Shown here piece after piece: positions 1 through 8,180 of a stretch of DNA of 64,000 nt. Numbering within the stretch: position 1 is the stretch's first letter; every line of letters begins with the position of its first letter. The notes under the pieces were generated by a model that worked only from the letters and a program-made list of their open reading frames with translations, made no database searches and was not told the DNA's origin. The stretch is taken from NCBI RefSeq assembly GCF_001854605.1, contig NZ_MKJU01000025.1, forward strand, positions 868,378 through 932,377, in the 5' to 3' direction. This stretch comes from Pseudoalteromonas amylolytica. Lineage in GTDB: Bacteria; Pseudomonadota; Gammaproteobacteria; Enterobacterales; Alteromonadaceae. The translations under genes and the position numbers were made by a program.

Positions 1-74
1 ACTTCATATTTTATGGCATCTACCAAGCGTGCAGGTTTAAGTTTAGGATGCGTTAACGCAAAGGTTTTTCTCAT
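1..74 (-). CDS. DUF6172-like protein, 5' end only
   Basis: An open frame on the minus strand starts with ATG at 74 and runs off the left edge of the window. Only 24 codons are visible, beginning MRKTFALTHPKLKPARLVDA. This pattern (M-[KR]-K-T-F, then a P-[AD]-R-L-V-[DE]-A-I-K segment) is what I remember of small DUF6172 proteins of gammaproteobacteria, which have no known function. A weak purine-rich stretch (TGAGAAC) precedes the start. The assignment rests on a short N-terminus recalled from memory, so it is tentative; that a coding start is present is likelier than the family name. Confidence 0.5.
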   Translation of the reverse strand, partial: MRKTFALTHPKLKPARLVDAIKYE

Positions 75-205
75 GATGTTCTCAATGTCAGGATATCATC
101 AACTGATGATGATCGAGTTTTAGGAAAGTAATGCGCTATATTAGCGTATTTCATTACCACACGCGATTAAAAGCATCGCCTTTGCGTACAAAAATATCGA
201 CTTGT

Positions 206-1108
206 TTATCTTATAAGCATCGCCTGTTCATCAAGTAAGTCGATAAAACATCGTACTTTGGGAGATAAATGTTTTTTGCTCGGATATATCGCATAAACAT
301 TGACCATAGGCTGTGGAAACTCTTCAAACAAAGATGCCAACTGCCCCGTTTCAAGCGCTTCTTTAATATAAAACTCTGGTAAACGACAAACACCAAAGCC
401 CGCCAATGCCATGCTGGCTTGCATGTTACCGTTGTTAGACTTAATCTTTTGCCGAACATTAACGACAAAGTGTTCACCATTTTTATGGGTGAAGTCCCAA
501 CGTTCTGGCACTTTGTGATTGCTATAGCAAATACAGTCATGATTTTGTAATTCTTTAGGATGATATGGCTGACCATGACATTGGATATAGCTCGGTGATG
601 CCACCACATAGGTTGGGCAAGAAAACAGCCTTTTACAAATCAAACTGGACTCATCTAACACGGGCGCGGCACGTACTACCAAGTCGAAGCCATCTGAGAC
701 TAAATCGATTCGCTTATCGCTGAGATCTAAGTTGAGCTTAACATTAGGATAGCGACTCAGATATTGTTCAATAACAGGCTGGATATAACTTTGACTTATC
801 CCCACAGGACAACTTATCTTCAACTCCCCTTTTGGGTTTTCATCATGTTGAGTCAGCAAAGTAAAAGCATCTTGTGCGTCATTGACCAATTGTTCGCAGT
901 GCGTGAAATACAATTGCCCTTCGGGTGTTAACGCAATTGAGCGTGTGGTTCTGTTAAGCAGTCTTACGCCAAGCCGCTCTTCAAGTTTATTGATCTCTTT
1001 GCTGATATGAGAGTTTGAATGGCCCAAGACCTGCGCAGCGGCACCAAAGCCACCGCTTTTAACCACCTGGGTAAATATCAACACACCATCAAATATATTA
1101 TTGGTCAT
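206..1108 (-). CDS. LysR-family transcriptional regulator
   Basis: This 300-aa protein has the LysR layout: an N-terminal winged helix-turn-helix (about residues 10-68, with FGAAAQVLGHSNSHISKEI followed by LEERLGVRLLNRTTR) and a periplasmic-binding-protein-like effector domain (about 95-295). The subfamily resembles CrgA/AaeR-type regulators, which often control divergent oxidoreductase or efflux genes. It starts 147 bp from the start of a divergent FMN-reductase gene, so that gene is its probable target. The inducer cannot be told from the sequence. Length is normal and the gene appears intact. Confidence 0.9.
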   Translation of the reverse strand: MTNNIFDGVLIFTQVVKSGGFGAAAQVLGHSNSHISKEINKLEERLGVRLLNRTTRSIALTPEGQLYFTHCEQLVNDAQDAFTLLTQHDENPKGELKISCPVGISQSYIQPVIEQYLSRYPNVKLNLDLSDKRIDLVSDGFDLVVRAAPVLDESSLICKRLFSCPTYVVASPSYIQCHGQPYHPKELQNHDCICYSNHKVPERWDFTHKNGEHFVVNVRQKIKSNNGNMQASMALAGFGVCRLPEFYIKEALETGQLASLFEEFPQPMVNVYAIYPSKKHLSPKVRCFIDLLDEQAMLIR

Positions 1109-1170
1109 ATGGAAATAGTAATTTTACTTTTACGTTATTAATGATTATTGAAGCCTAATATATACTTGTT

Positions 1171-1197
1171 ATCAACAAATAAATACGGCGAGTTGAT
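1171..1197. promoter_or_regulatory. Possible LysR-type operator in divergent promoter
   Basis: The intergenic region between the LysR gene and the FMN-reductase gene contains ATCAAC (1171-1176) and its inverted copy GTTGAT (1192-1197), separated by 15 bases. Interrupted dyads in a divergent promoter are typical LysR binding sites. The half-sites are only 6 bp, so chance is a real alternative. Confidence 0.3.
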
Positions 1198-1255
1198 GTA
1201 GATGTGGTGTTTGATGCTTCAACTCGTACACATTGTAATGATTTAGGAGAGAGTT

Positions 1256-1783
1256 ATGAAAGTTTTAGCATTTGCAGCAAGCAGCAGCCGTCAGTCAATT
1301 AACAAACAACTGGCAACGTACGCCGCCTCATTGGTAGAGGGCGCACAGGTAGAAGTGTTGGACTTAAACGATTTTGAAATGCCAATCTACAGCTCAGATC
1401 GTGAGAACGAACAGGGTATTCCAGCTCAGGCACAAACGTTTTACAAAAAAATCGCTGAAGCTGATGCAATCATCGTGTCGTTTGCTGAACACAACGGGTC
1501 TTATACCGCCGCATATAAAAATCTGTTCGATTGGACATCGAGGATCAGCCAAAAGGTATACCAAGATACGCCAATGGTACTACTGGCAACATCACCAGGT
1601 CCCGGTGGCGCAAAAAGCGTGCTAGGAAGCGCAACAGGGTCTGCACCATTTTTCGCGATGGACGTAAAAGCGAGTATGTCAGTACCCAGTTTTTATGATG
1701 TGTTTGACTCAGAAAAAGGCGAACTGACTGATGAAACACTTAAACAACAACTCAAAGAATCGGTATTTTCTTTGCAACCATAA
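1256..1783 (+). CDS. NADPH-dependent FMN reductase (flavodoxin-fold)
   Basis: The 175-aa product belongs to the NADPH-dependent FMN reductase / azoreductase-like family, which reduces flavins or quinones in the cytoplasm. It opens with the beta-strand and phosphate-binding loop VLAFAASSSRQSINKQLA, continues with DLNDFEMPIYS, and has the FMN-loop segment SFAEHNGSYTAAYKNLFDW and the later loop ATSPGPGGA. A good ribosome binding site (AGGAGAG) lies 6 bases before the ATG. It is divergent from a LysR gene that probably regulates it, and is followed by a hairpin terminator. Physiological substrate unknown; detoxification of quinones or electrophiles is the usual guess. Confidence 0.88.
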   Translation: MKVLAFAASSSRQSINKQLATYAASLVEGAQVEVLDLNDFEMPIYSSDRENEQGIPAQAQTFYKKIAEADAIIVSFAEHNGSYTAAYKNLFDWTSRISQKVYQDTPMVLLATSPGPGGAKSVLGSATGSAPFFAMDVKASMSVPSFYDVFDSEKGELTDETLKQQLKESVFSLQP

Positions 1784-1792
1784 GAAATAATC

Positions 1793-1817
1793 AGAGCCAA
1801 ACACATTGTTTGGCTCT
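1793..1817 (+). terminator. Hairpin after FMN-reductase gene
   Basis: An 11-bp perfect stem, AGAGCCAAACA / TGTTTGGCTCT with loop CAT, starts 10 bases after the stop codon. There is no strong T-run, so it may work as a weak terminator or an mRNA-stabilising 3' hairpin. Confidence 0.6.
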
Positions 1818-1966
1818 TGACAAAAATTATTGCTCACAAAAACGCATATTTTCACACTTTGTTACCCTTCTTACTATTGATTAGTGACGCAAACTCCCCC
1901 ATTTTACGTATTAGGATTTCGATGCTGCATCGTTTGCAGAATTTATATTTTTTCACTGAGGTGACT

Positions 1967-2824
1967 ATGAAACGCGTTGTGTTATTTCTACTAACTAACC
2001 TAGCTGTAATGCTAGTGTTAGGTGTGGTTTTATCTGTATTAATGTCTGTACTTGGGATCTCCAGCAGAAGTTATAGCGGTATCATGCTCATTGCACTGGT
2101 ATTTGGTTTTGGTGGTTCATTCATTTCGTTGTTTATGTCAAAGTGGATTGCCAAAAAATCAACCGGTGCCATGGTTATTGAACAGGCTCGTAACGAAACG
2201 GAACATTGGTTATTGCAAACCGTTGCTCGTCAAGCACAGCAAGCTAATATCAAAATGCCGGAAGTGGCCATTTATGACAGCCCTGAAATGAACGCATTTG
2301 CCACTGGCCCAAGTAAGAACAATAGCTTAGTAGCCGTCAGTACGGGGTTGCTTCACAACATGAGCCAAGACGAAGCCGAAGCGGTACTTGCTCACGAGGT
2401 ATCACACGTAGCCAATGGCGACATGGTAACGCTTACCCTTATCCAAGGTGTGGTCAATACCTTTGTTATTTTCTTGGCCAAGGTACTTGCAGGTATCGTT
2501 GATAACTTCTTCCGTGGTGAAGATGAAGAAGGCACAGGCTGGGCATACTTTGTGTTTGACCTAATTTTCCAAATGCTATTTGGTATTCTTGCCTCTATCG
2601 TCGTCGCCTACTTTAGCCGTAAACGCGAGTTTGCAGCGGATAAGGGCGCAGCTGATTTAGTTGGCGCACATAAAATGCGTGCAGCGCTTGAGCGCTTAAA
2701 GCACAATCATGAGTCACAACTTGAGGGGTCGATGATGGCATTCGGTATCGCCTCTGGCAAAAGCATTGCCGACTTCTTTGCTTCTCACCCACCGCTTGAG
2801 CAGCGTATTCAAGCGTTGAGATAA
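1967..2824 (+). CDS. htpX: Membrane zinc metalloprotease HtpX
   Basis: HtpX is an inner-membrane M48 peptidase that helps degrade damaged membrane proteins, in parallel with FtsH. I chose the ATG at 1967, giving 285 aa (E. coli HtpX is 293 aa), because it begins with the expected transmembrane segment [19 protein letters not shown] and follows TGAGGTGA. The longer open frame from 1817 overlaps the preceding hairpin and is not supported. There are two N-terminal membrane segments, the zinc motif [10 protein letters not shown], a further hydrophobic pair around residues 155-195, and the third zinc ligand region [13 protein letters not shown]. All catalytic residues are present. A strong terminator follows. 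Confidence 0.95.
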   Translation: MKRVVLFLLTNLAVMLVLGVVLSVLMSVLGISSRSYSGIMLIALVFGFGGSFISLFMSKWIAKKSTGAMVIEQARNETEHWLLQTVARQAQQANIKMPEVAIYDSPEMNAFATGPSKNNSLVAVSTGLLHNMSQDEAEAVLAHEVSHVANGDMVTLTLIQGVVNTFVIFLAKVLAGIVDNFFRGEDEEGTGWAYFVFDLIFQMLFGILASIVVAYFSRKREFAADKGAADLVGAHKMRAALERLKHNHESQLEGSMMAFGIASGKSIADFFASHPPLEQRIQALR

Positions 2825-2846
2825 GATAACTTATTACTAGCCCAGC

Positions 2847-2871
2847 AAAGCGCCCCTCGGGGCGCTTTTTT
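2847..2871 (+). terminator. Rho-independent terminator of htpX
   Basis: GC-rich stem AAAGCGCCCC / GGGGCGCTTT with a 2-base loop and a following T-run, 23 bases after the htpX stop codon. It also lies just past the 3' end of the convergent phosphodiesterase gene and may serve both. Confidence 0.9.
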
Positions 2872-2891
2872 ATTGACTCAAACATCATGAT

Positions 2892-5075
2892 TTAAGGTAA
2901 ACAACTCGCTTTGGTAAAGAAGTACCGCACTTCATAGTCTTCACAGGTGGTGTTGCTGCTACTGCCGCCATTGCTTGAGTTCCAGCAGGCAAAACCAGAT
3001 CCATTGTTGACTAAGTTTTGCCCTGTTAGGCTTGAGTCTAGTTTGGTATCAACGACACGGGCGACAATTGCAGCGATATCCGACGACTCACAACTTGCCG
3101 AAATGTTGCCTGATGATTTATGACCATTGAATAGCTCGTTATCGCCACTTTGAGGGTCATCTCTGTCTAACCAATCTGTGGCATATAACCCGCCATTAAC
3201 TAATGCGTTTTCGATTTTATAAATGCCAATTGAGTTAAGTTCACTCCCCTCAGAACCGTGGAATGCAAATATTTGCTGCGATGACGTTGAAGAATAGGTA
3301 GTACAACTACCCGTTGTCGCACCGCCAGAGATTGCGCTCCCAGTACTTGAGGTAAACTTCAAGAAATAAACTGTATCATAGCCATATTTTGCATCTTCTT
3401 TACAGATTTTGATGTCCTTTAGATACTGACCACTGCTTGCATCGAATGTCAGCGCGTTGCCCCAACTGCCACCGCTACCACCATAGGTGACGCATAATTC
3501 AGAGGTACCGACGCTTGCGTGACTCACACTTTGCGTGGTTTCGTAACACGCCTTAAAGCCATCAATACGACTGCCAGAGCGGATCTGCACAGAGCTTAAG
3601 TTAAACGAACCGCCAACTAACGCTTTGCGCTTAAGTAGACCTATATCGTCAAATGAATCCCCTTTACTCACAGAGCCAACCGCGCTCCTTTCTACAAATT
3701 TCCAATCTATATATTCTTTTGAATTAGACAGCCAAAAATCGTCAAAGGCGTTGTAGTAATTCACCCAATGATCATTGCTGCTAGTTCCAATTTCAGCCAA
3801 CAACTGCACCTGTTCATACGCATTAAACGGCATGCCGAAGGTATAACTTCCCCCTAGGCTCTTGCAGTATTCAAAACCCATATGCCATGTGCCCTTGGTA
3901 GCTGAAATCTGCCAGTTTCTGTCTTTGTCTACACAGGCGTGATATTGGAATGTTGTACAGGCTTTGTCGGCAATAGTCTGGTCATCTTCTAAGCTGGCAC
4001 AATCGCCCGTACCATTTGGACGATTTGATTTCCAGGACCAAATGTAATCCTCAATTTGCACTTCATTAGCGCCATAGCCACTCGCCGCGCTGGTGTTATT
4101 TGCTTCAACCAATGCAAGCTCAAGTATTTGCGAGCCCTTTTTACCCCACTTGTTTAGCACGTTACTGCCAGTTTTGCTTGAACTTGGGCCGTCTGTATTG
4201 AGCTGAGTGGCATCATCGATGACCACGGTCATGTTTTTAGCGTTGTAGTGAGCCGTTTGATCATTACTCACACACTCATCGTTACCGTTTTGGCAAAATG
4301 GCTGGTTGCTTTGCAAATTGCCATTTGCGTCAAAGGCATCGACCCCGATAAAGACCGTGTTCCAAAATTTTGAGTAGTTACCTGAACTGTGATAAGCGCA
4401 GAGATCACTTTTATCCCGTGGTGTTTGAACAACCGCCACTAATTGCTTACCCGCAGCTAGAATGTCGCGCTTAGTCAAATGCGATACTGGCAATGAAGCA
4501 CAGCTTTTATCGGCATAGCCCCAATCTTCTGGCAGTAATAAGTAGTCTCCCACATCATTTTGGAGTCGCTCACCAATCTTGTTGTGCCAGTTATTGTGGT
4601 CATTGTGTTTGTACGCCTCAATTTTAAGGAGCACCACTTCGTCGGGGTTATCTTGCAAAAAGTCTTTTATATCGTCTAGCCCTTCAGACAGCTTTGCGTG
4701 AAAGCTTGAACACAGCGCTTTGTTTTCCAACGAGTTATGACACAACATAGGTGTTGAATCAAAAGTCCCTTCTGGGTAAATATCAAACTCCATCACGCGA
4801 ATGCCGCGTTTAAGCAGACTCTTGGGTGAATAGTATTGATTTACATCAGTGTAGGTGCCCTTGCTCCAAGAATAGGAAGCATATGCGTTATGCGCACCCG
4901 CCCAGAGAGTTTTTGAAAAAGGCGCAAAGTTGTCAATTTGCCCTTGTAAATCTAAGCGTGTGACTTTGTCATCGTCGGTATCTATTGCTGCGTGTACAAC
5001 GGGTATAACAGCGGAAACAATTAATCCCCCTGCCAATATCAGCGCTAGTTTACGTACTTTACTAATGTGATTCAT
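2892..5075 (-). CDS. Secreted PLC-like phosphodiesterase with jacalin-like lectin segments
   Basis: This 727-aa protein has a signal peptide (cleavage near VVHA, residue 29). Its N-terminal half resembles the PI-PLC/GDPD TIM-barrel superfamily: WAGAHNAYASYSW supplies the first catalytic-type histidine, followed by RVMEFDIYPEG, PMLCHNS with the second histidine, and EVVLLKIEAY. This suggests cleavage of phosphodiester bonds in phospholipid head groups outside the cell. The C-terminal part has segments resembling jacalin-type beta-prism lectins (VQIRSGSRIDGFKACYE, GGSGGSW, FAFHGSEGSELNSIGIY), so it may bind glycans. Many cysteines fit an exported, disulphide-bonded protein. The ribosome site GGAGAGGAA precedes the ATG. 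Substrate is not known, and the lectin assignment is my motif reading only. Confidence 0.72.
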   Translation of the reverse strand: MNHISKVRKLALILAGGLIVSAVIPVVHAAIDTDDDKVTRLDLQGQIDNFAPFSKTLWAGAHNAYASYSWSKGTYTDVNQYYSPKSLLKRGIRVMEFDIYPEGTFDSTPMLCHNSLENKALCSSFHAKLSEGLDDIKDFLQDNPDEVVLLKIEAYKHNDHNNWHNKIGERLQNDVGDYLLLPEDWGYADKSCASLPVSHLTKRDILAAGKQLVAVVQTPRDKSDLCAYHSSGNYSKFWNTVFIGVDAFDANGNLQSNQPFCQNGNDECVSNDQTAHYNAKNMTVVIDDATQLNTDGPSSSKTGSNVLNKWGKKGSQILELALVEANNTSAASGYGANEVQIEDYIWSWKSNRPNGTGDCASLEDDQTIADKACTTFQYHACVDKDRNWQISATKGTWHMGFEYCKSLGGSYTFGMPFNAYEQVQLLAEIGTSSNDHWVNYYNAFDDFWLSNSKEYIDWKFVERSAVGSVSKGDSFDDIGLLKRKALVGGSFNLSSVQIRSGSRIDGFKACYETTQSVSHASVGTSELCVTYGGSGGSWGNALTFDASSGQYLKDIKICKEDAKYGYDTVYFLKFTSSTGSAISGGATTGSCTTYSSTSSQQIFAFHGSEGSELNSIGIYKIENALVNGGLYATDWLDRDDPQSGDNELFNGHKSSGNISASCESSDIAAIVARVVDTKLDSSLTGQNLVNNGSGFACWNSSNGGSSSNTTCEDYEVRYFFTKASCLP

Positions 5076-5403
5076 GATGAAATTCCTCTCCTTTTACGGT
5101 TTGATGTTGGTCCTTAAGCTGAATGTATTATTCAGTACCAGCAACCTGAGGAAAATGTAGGAGTCAAAAGTGCAAGCAATGTGGACATGTAAATTACGAC
5201 AATCTTGCATATAGCAACAATGCCAACCAGCACAATAGGCCCTATATTTATAGGCTCCAAAGAAAAAGTAGCCATTTATCAGTGAATAATAGGCAGCAGC
5301 AATCACCCTTTGTTGCTAGAATCGGTTTGTAAATTATTTTATAAAGTTCATTGGTTGTAATTCTGTGTAATGCCGCCAGTTATCCGTTTTGCTGGATTTG
5401 GTT
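5076..5403. other. Intergenic region, no gene seen
   Basis: This stretch between the phosphodiesterase start and the arsJ terminator should hold the phosphodiesterase promoter. A 70-codon open frame here (5094-5306) has no recognisable features and I do not regard it as a gene. Confidence 0.5.
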
Positions 5404-5410
5404 AAAAAAA

Positions 5411-5428
5411 AGCTGACCAAGGTCAGCT
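5411..5428 (-). terminator. Terminator of the ars operon
   Basis: Stem AGCTGACC / GGTCAGCT with loop AA, flanked on the + strand by a run of A (a T-run in the minus transcript), just beyond the arsJ stop codon. It is a classic rho-independent terminator. Confidence 0.88.
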
Positions 5429-5438
5429 TTTCTAATAT

Positions 5439-6656
5439 CTACACACCGGAGTATATCTGTTCAACAGTGGTTAAACGTTTACTAATAATAACCGTAAATA
5501 GTAATAGCAAGCTTGAAAACCACAGGCAGGCTTCAAGGCCATATACTTGATAAATTGCGCCAGAGAGCACAGTGCCGAGCAATCTCCCCATCGCATTGGC
5601 CATATAATAAAAGCCAACGTCCAATGATACGCCGTCGCTGTCAGCAAACTTAACGATTAGATAGCTGTGAAGCGAAGAGTTAATCGCAAATACGCCGCCA
5701 AAACACAGCAGGCCAAGTACAATCACCCAAGTTGCAGCAAATTGTTGATAAAGCGCAATAGCGATCAATACAGGTATGACTGTTAACAGCGCAGCCCAAA
5801 AAGTGAGTTGTCTAGCAGGTGCTTGCAGGTTACGGGTAATTTTTGGCGCATTGGCCTGAACTATCCCGTAAAAAATAATCCAAAGCGCCATAAAGCTGCC
5901 AACCTGTGTGTGATCCCACCCAAGCGTTGAGCTTAAAAACACAGGTAGTGCTACAACAAACCAAACGTCTCTAGAGGCAAATAAGCATAAACGTGCCGCT
6001 GAGAGAATGTTGATCTGTCGGCTCTTTGAAAACAATTCACTAAATTTAGGCTTGAACTTTTTCTTTCCCAAGTCTTGTTTCAGCAATACAAGAGAGCTAA
6101 TCCAAGCAACAAGGAGTAACGATGCCATCGCCCAAAGCGCACCAGCAAAGCCAAATGCACCAAGCAGCACACCGCCCATAAAAAAGCCAACCCCCTTTAG
6201 CGCATTCTTTGAACCGGTCAGACGAGCGACCCATTTATACAAGGTACTATCAGCATCTTCTGGCACCAGTAATTTGATCGCGCTCTTGGCACTCATTTTA
6301 TTGAGATCTTTAGCAATACCCGATAGCGCTTGTGCCGCCATGACATAAGCGACGCTGAGCCATTGTGGATTCACCGCTAACATAATCAGCGCTAAAATTT
6401 GCAGCGATAGACCAAGATTCATGGTTTTGTTGAGCCCAAGTCGAGCACCCAACCAACCACCAACTAGGTTAGTTACCACACCAAACAGTTCGTAGAACAA
6501 AAACAACATGGCAATGCTTAACGGGCTATACCCCAACTGATGAAAGTACAGCACAACCAGCATTCTAAGTGCACCATCAGTGAGGGTAAAGGCCCAATAG
6601 TTACCCGTGATAACTAGATACTGTTTAATTTCGCTTGAAAGTTTATTCAGCAACAT
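5439..6656 (-). CDS. arsJ: Organoarsenical efflux permease ArsJ (MFS)
   Basis: ArsJ is a 12-helix MFS permease that exports 1-arseno-3-phosphoglycerate, the unstable product made by the partner glyceraldehyde-3-phosphate dehydrogenase from arsenate. I place the start at the ATG at 6656 (405 aa), 5 bases after the dehydrogenase stop. The N-terminal stretch is family-typical (NYWAFTLTDGALRMLVVLYF, then FLFYELFGVVTNLVGG). The extended open frame to 6725 overlaps the upstream gene and begins with unrelated residues. The arsR-gapdh-arsJ order is the known arsenate resistance arrangement. No deletion or frameshift is visible. Confidence 0.93.
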   Translation of the reverse strand: MLLNKLSSEIKQYLVITGNYWAFTLTDGALRMLVVLYFHQLGYSPLSIAMLFLFYELFGVVTNLVGGWLGARLGLNKTMNLGLSLQILALIMLAVNPQWLSVAYVMAAQALSGIAKDLNKMSAKSAIKLLVPEDADSTLYKWVARLTGSKNALKGVGFFMGGVLLGAFGFAGALWAMASLLLVAWISSLVLLKQDLGKKKFKPKFSELFSKSRQINILSAARLCLFASRDVWFVVALPVFLSSTLGWDHTQVGSFMALWIIFYGIVQANAPKITRNLQAPARQLTFWAALLTVIPVLIAIALYQQFAATWVIVLGLLCFGGVFAINSSLHSYLIVKFADSDGVSLDVGFYYMANAMGRLLGTVLSGAIYQVYGLEACLWFSSLLLLFTVIISKRLTTVEQIYSGV

Positions 6657-6661
6657 AGCCG

Positions 6662-7672
6662 TTACGCAAAGCGCTCCGCGACGACATATCGCACTAAATC
6701 GGCAGTACGGTTTGCATAGCCCCACTCATTGTCATACCACAGGTACATTTTTACTTGTGTTCCGTTTACCACCATAGTGGATGGCGCATCAACAATAACG
6801 CTTCGCGGGTCAGTGCGATAGTCAATTGACACCAATGGGCGGGTTTCAAAGCCTAAAATGCCTTGCAAATCACCTTCAGCGGCTTCTTTCATCCAACCGT
6901 TGATTTCTTCAATGGTAGTCGCGCGGCTTAGTTCGAACACACAATCTGTAATGGACGCATTAGCCAAAGGTACGCGGATTGCGTGACCATTTAGTTTACC
7001 TTTTAACTCTGGAAAAATATGTGTGATAGCGGTTGCAGAACCTGTGGTTGTTGGAATTAGGCTCATGCCACATGCGCGTGCTCGACGTAAGTCTTTGTGT
7101 GGTGCATCCAAGATGGTTTGAGTATTGGTAATATCATGAATGGTCGTCATAGAGCCATGTTCTATACCGATTTTGTCTTGTAGCACCTTAACAACGGGTG
7201 CTAAGCAATTGGTGGTGCAAGATGCAGCCGTTACTATATCATGCTCAGCTTTATTATAATCTTGATGGTTAACGCCATAAACTACGTTGAGCACACCGTC
7301 TTCTTTTACCGGAGCGGTCACAACAACCTGTTTTACGCCTTGCTCTAAGTATGCCTGAAGCACTGCTTTGGTTTTCATTTTACCAGATGCTTCTATCACC
7401 AAATCGCATGTTGACCAGTCGGTTTGAGCAATGTCTTTGTTATGAGACACACTAATCTTGTGACCATCGATAATCATACACTTGTCATCAGCATTTACCT
7501 CAAAATTCCAACGGCCATGAACAGAGTCAAAATTCATTAAATGCGCCAACGTGGGTGCATCGCCTGCAGGGTCATTGATGTGCACAATCTCGATGTTGTT
7601 ACTTGCGTACAACGCGCGCATGGTAAGGCGGCCCATACGACCGAACCCATTTATTCCAACTTTGATAGTCAT
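6662..7672 (-). CDS. ArsJ-associated glyceraldehyde-3-phosphate dehydrogenase
   Basis: The 336-aa protein has the GAPDH Rossmann start [11 protein letters not shown], the catalytic cysteine motif [10 protein letters not shown] (about residue 152) and the C-terminal [11 protein letters not shown]. In ars operons this dedicated enzyme uses arsenate instead of phosphate to form 1-arseno-3-phosphoglycerate, which ArsJ then exports. It lies 15 bases after arsR and 5 bases before arsJ on one transcript, so I assign it to arsenate detoxification rather than central glycolysis. The operon context carries that specificity; the sequence alone would only say GAPDH. Confidence 0.93.
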   Translation of the reverse strand: MTIKVGINGFGRMGRLTMRALYASNNIEIVHINDPAGDAPTLAHLMNFDSVHGRWNFEVNADDKCMIIDGHKISVSHNKDIAQTDWSTCDLVIEASGKMKTKAVLQAYLEQGVKQVVVTAPVKEDGVLNVVYGVNHQDYNKAEHDIVTAASCTTNCLAPVVKVLQDKIGIEHGSMTTIHDITNTQTILDAPHKDLRRARACGMSLIPTTTGSATAITHIFPELKGKLNGHAIRVPLANASITDCVFELSRATTIEEINGWMKEAAEGDLQGILGFETRPLVSIDYRTDPRSVIVDAPSTMVVNGTQVKMYLWYDNEWGYANRTADLVRYVVAERFA

Positions 7673-7687
7673 TGCAGTGTTCCTTTT

Positions 7688-8038
7688 TTAATTGTTACAA
7701 CATGAGGCCACGCGTTCAGGGCGCGAACCCATACCGTTAAGCTTGTCTGTCGCTGTTTGTAAAAATGTTTGGTTATGCTCGTAAGTTTGGGTGATGATGT
7801 TTTTAACCCAATCTTCGAGGTGTTCATTAATGCGATAGTAAACCCATTGTTTGTGTTTACGGTCAGTTAAAATCCCTACCTTTTTTAACTGTGCAAGGTG
7901 GCGAGAGATTTTTGGTTGGCTCAGCTCAAGTGCGGCCATTAATTCGCATACACATAGCTCTTGCTCCTGTTCAATTAGCAGCAGGCTTTGCAATCGTGTG
8001 CTATCAGCAAGCGCTTTGTAAAATGTTAATAGATCCAT
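7688..8038 (-). CDS. arsR: Arsenic-responsive ArsR/SmtB repressor
   Basis: This 116-aa winged-helix repressor begins the ars operon. The metal-sensing motif ELCVCEL puts cysteines at 29 and 31 next to the DNA-recognition helix ([18 protein letters not shown]), as in R773-type ArsR; arsenite binding there should release the repressor. The third cysteine of the classic CVCxxC motif is missing (CVCELM), but a CC pair sits at the extreme C-terminus (residues 113-114), so trivalent arsenic might be bound differently. A perfect inverted repeat 13 bases upstream of the start is its likely operator, giving autoregulation. Confidence 0.92.
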   Translation of the reverse strand: MDLLTFYKALADSTRLQSLLLIEQEQELCVCELMAALELSQPKISRHLAQLKKVGILTDRKHKQWVYYRINEHLEDWVKNIITQTYEHNQTFLQTATDKLNGMGSRPERVASCCNN

Positions 8039-8050
8039 TCAGGCCCCCAT

Positions 8051-8076
8051 CGAATATATGGTAAATCATATATTCG
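8051..8076. promoter_or_regulatory. ArsR operator (perfect inverted repeat)
   Basis: CGAATATATG (8051-8060) and its exact inverse CATATATTCG (8067-8076) are separated by 6 bases, just upstream of arsR. A further near copy, CATATATTCAATAT at 8083-8096, repeats CATATATTCGATAT at 8067-8080 directly. AT-rich dyads of this form are typical ArsR operators. The site also lies about 105 bases upstream of the divergent astB start and could influence its promoter. Confidence 0.8.
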
Positions 8077-8180
8077 ATATTCCATATATTCAATATTTAG
8101 TTATGAAATCGAATGTCATTGCCATTAGCCCTACAGTTGTCATACTAACGTTTACATCATCAAAACAAACAGGAAATAAC

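Noticed and set aside
169..228. Short direct repeat AAGCATCGCCT near the end of the LysR gene
   Set aside because: Only two copies of 11 bases, one inside coding sequence; no sign of an attachment site or mobile element.
1817..1966. 50-residue N-terminal extension of HtpX
   Set aside because: It would start in the hairpin of the preceding gene and lacks a ribosome site; the ATG at 1967 with TGAGGTGA gives the normal protein.
5094..5306. 70-aa open frame between the phosphodiesterase and arsJ
   Set aside because: No ribosome site, odd composition rich in Tyr, Cys and Phe, and no recognisable motif; it lies in promoter sequence.
6657..6725. N-terminal extension of ArsJ overlapping the dehydrogenase gene
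   Set aside because: Residues are unrelated to the family and the internal ATG lies at a normal intercistronic distance.
8058..8180. 41-residue N-terminal extension of AstB
   Set aside because: It overlaps the arsR operator and the ATG at 8181 has a ribosome site and normal length.
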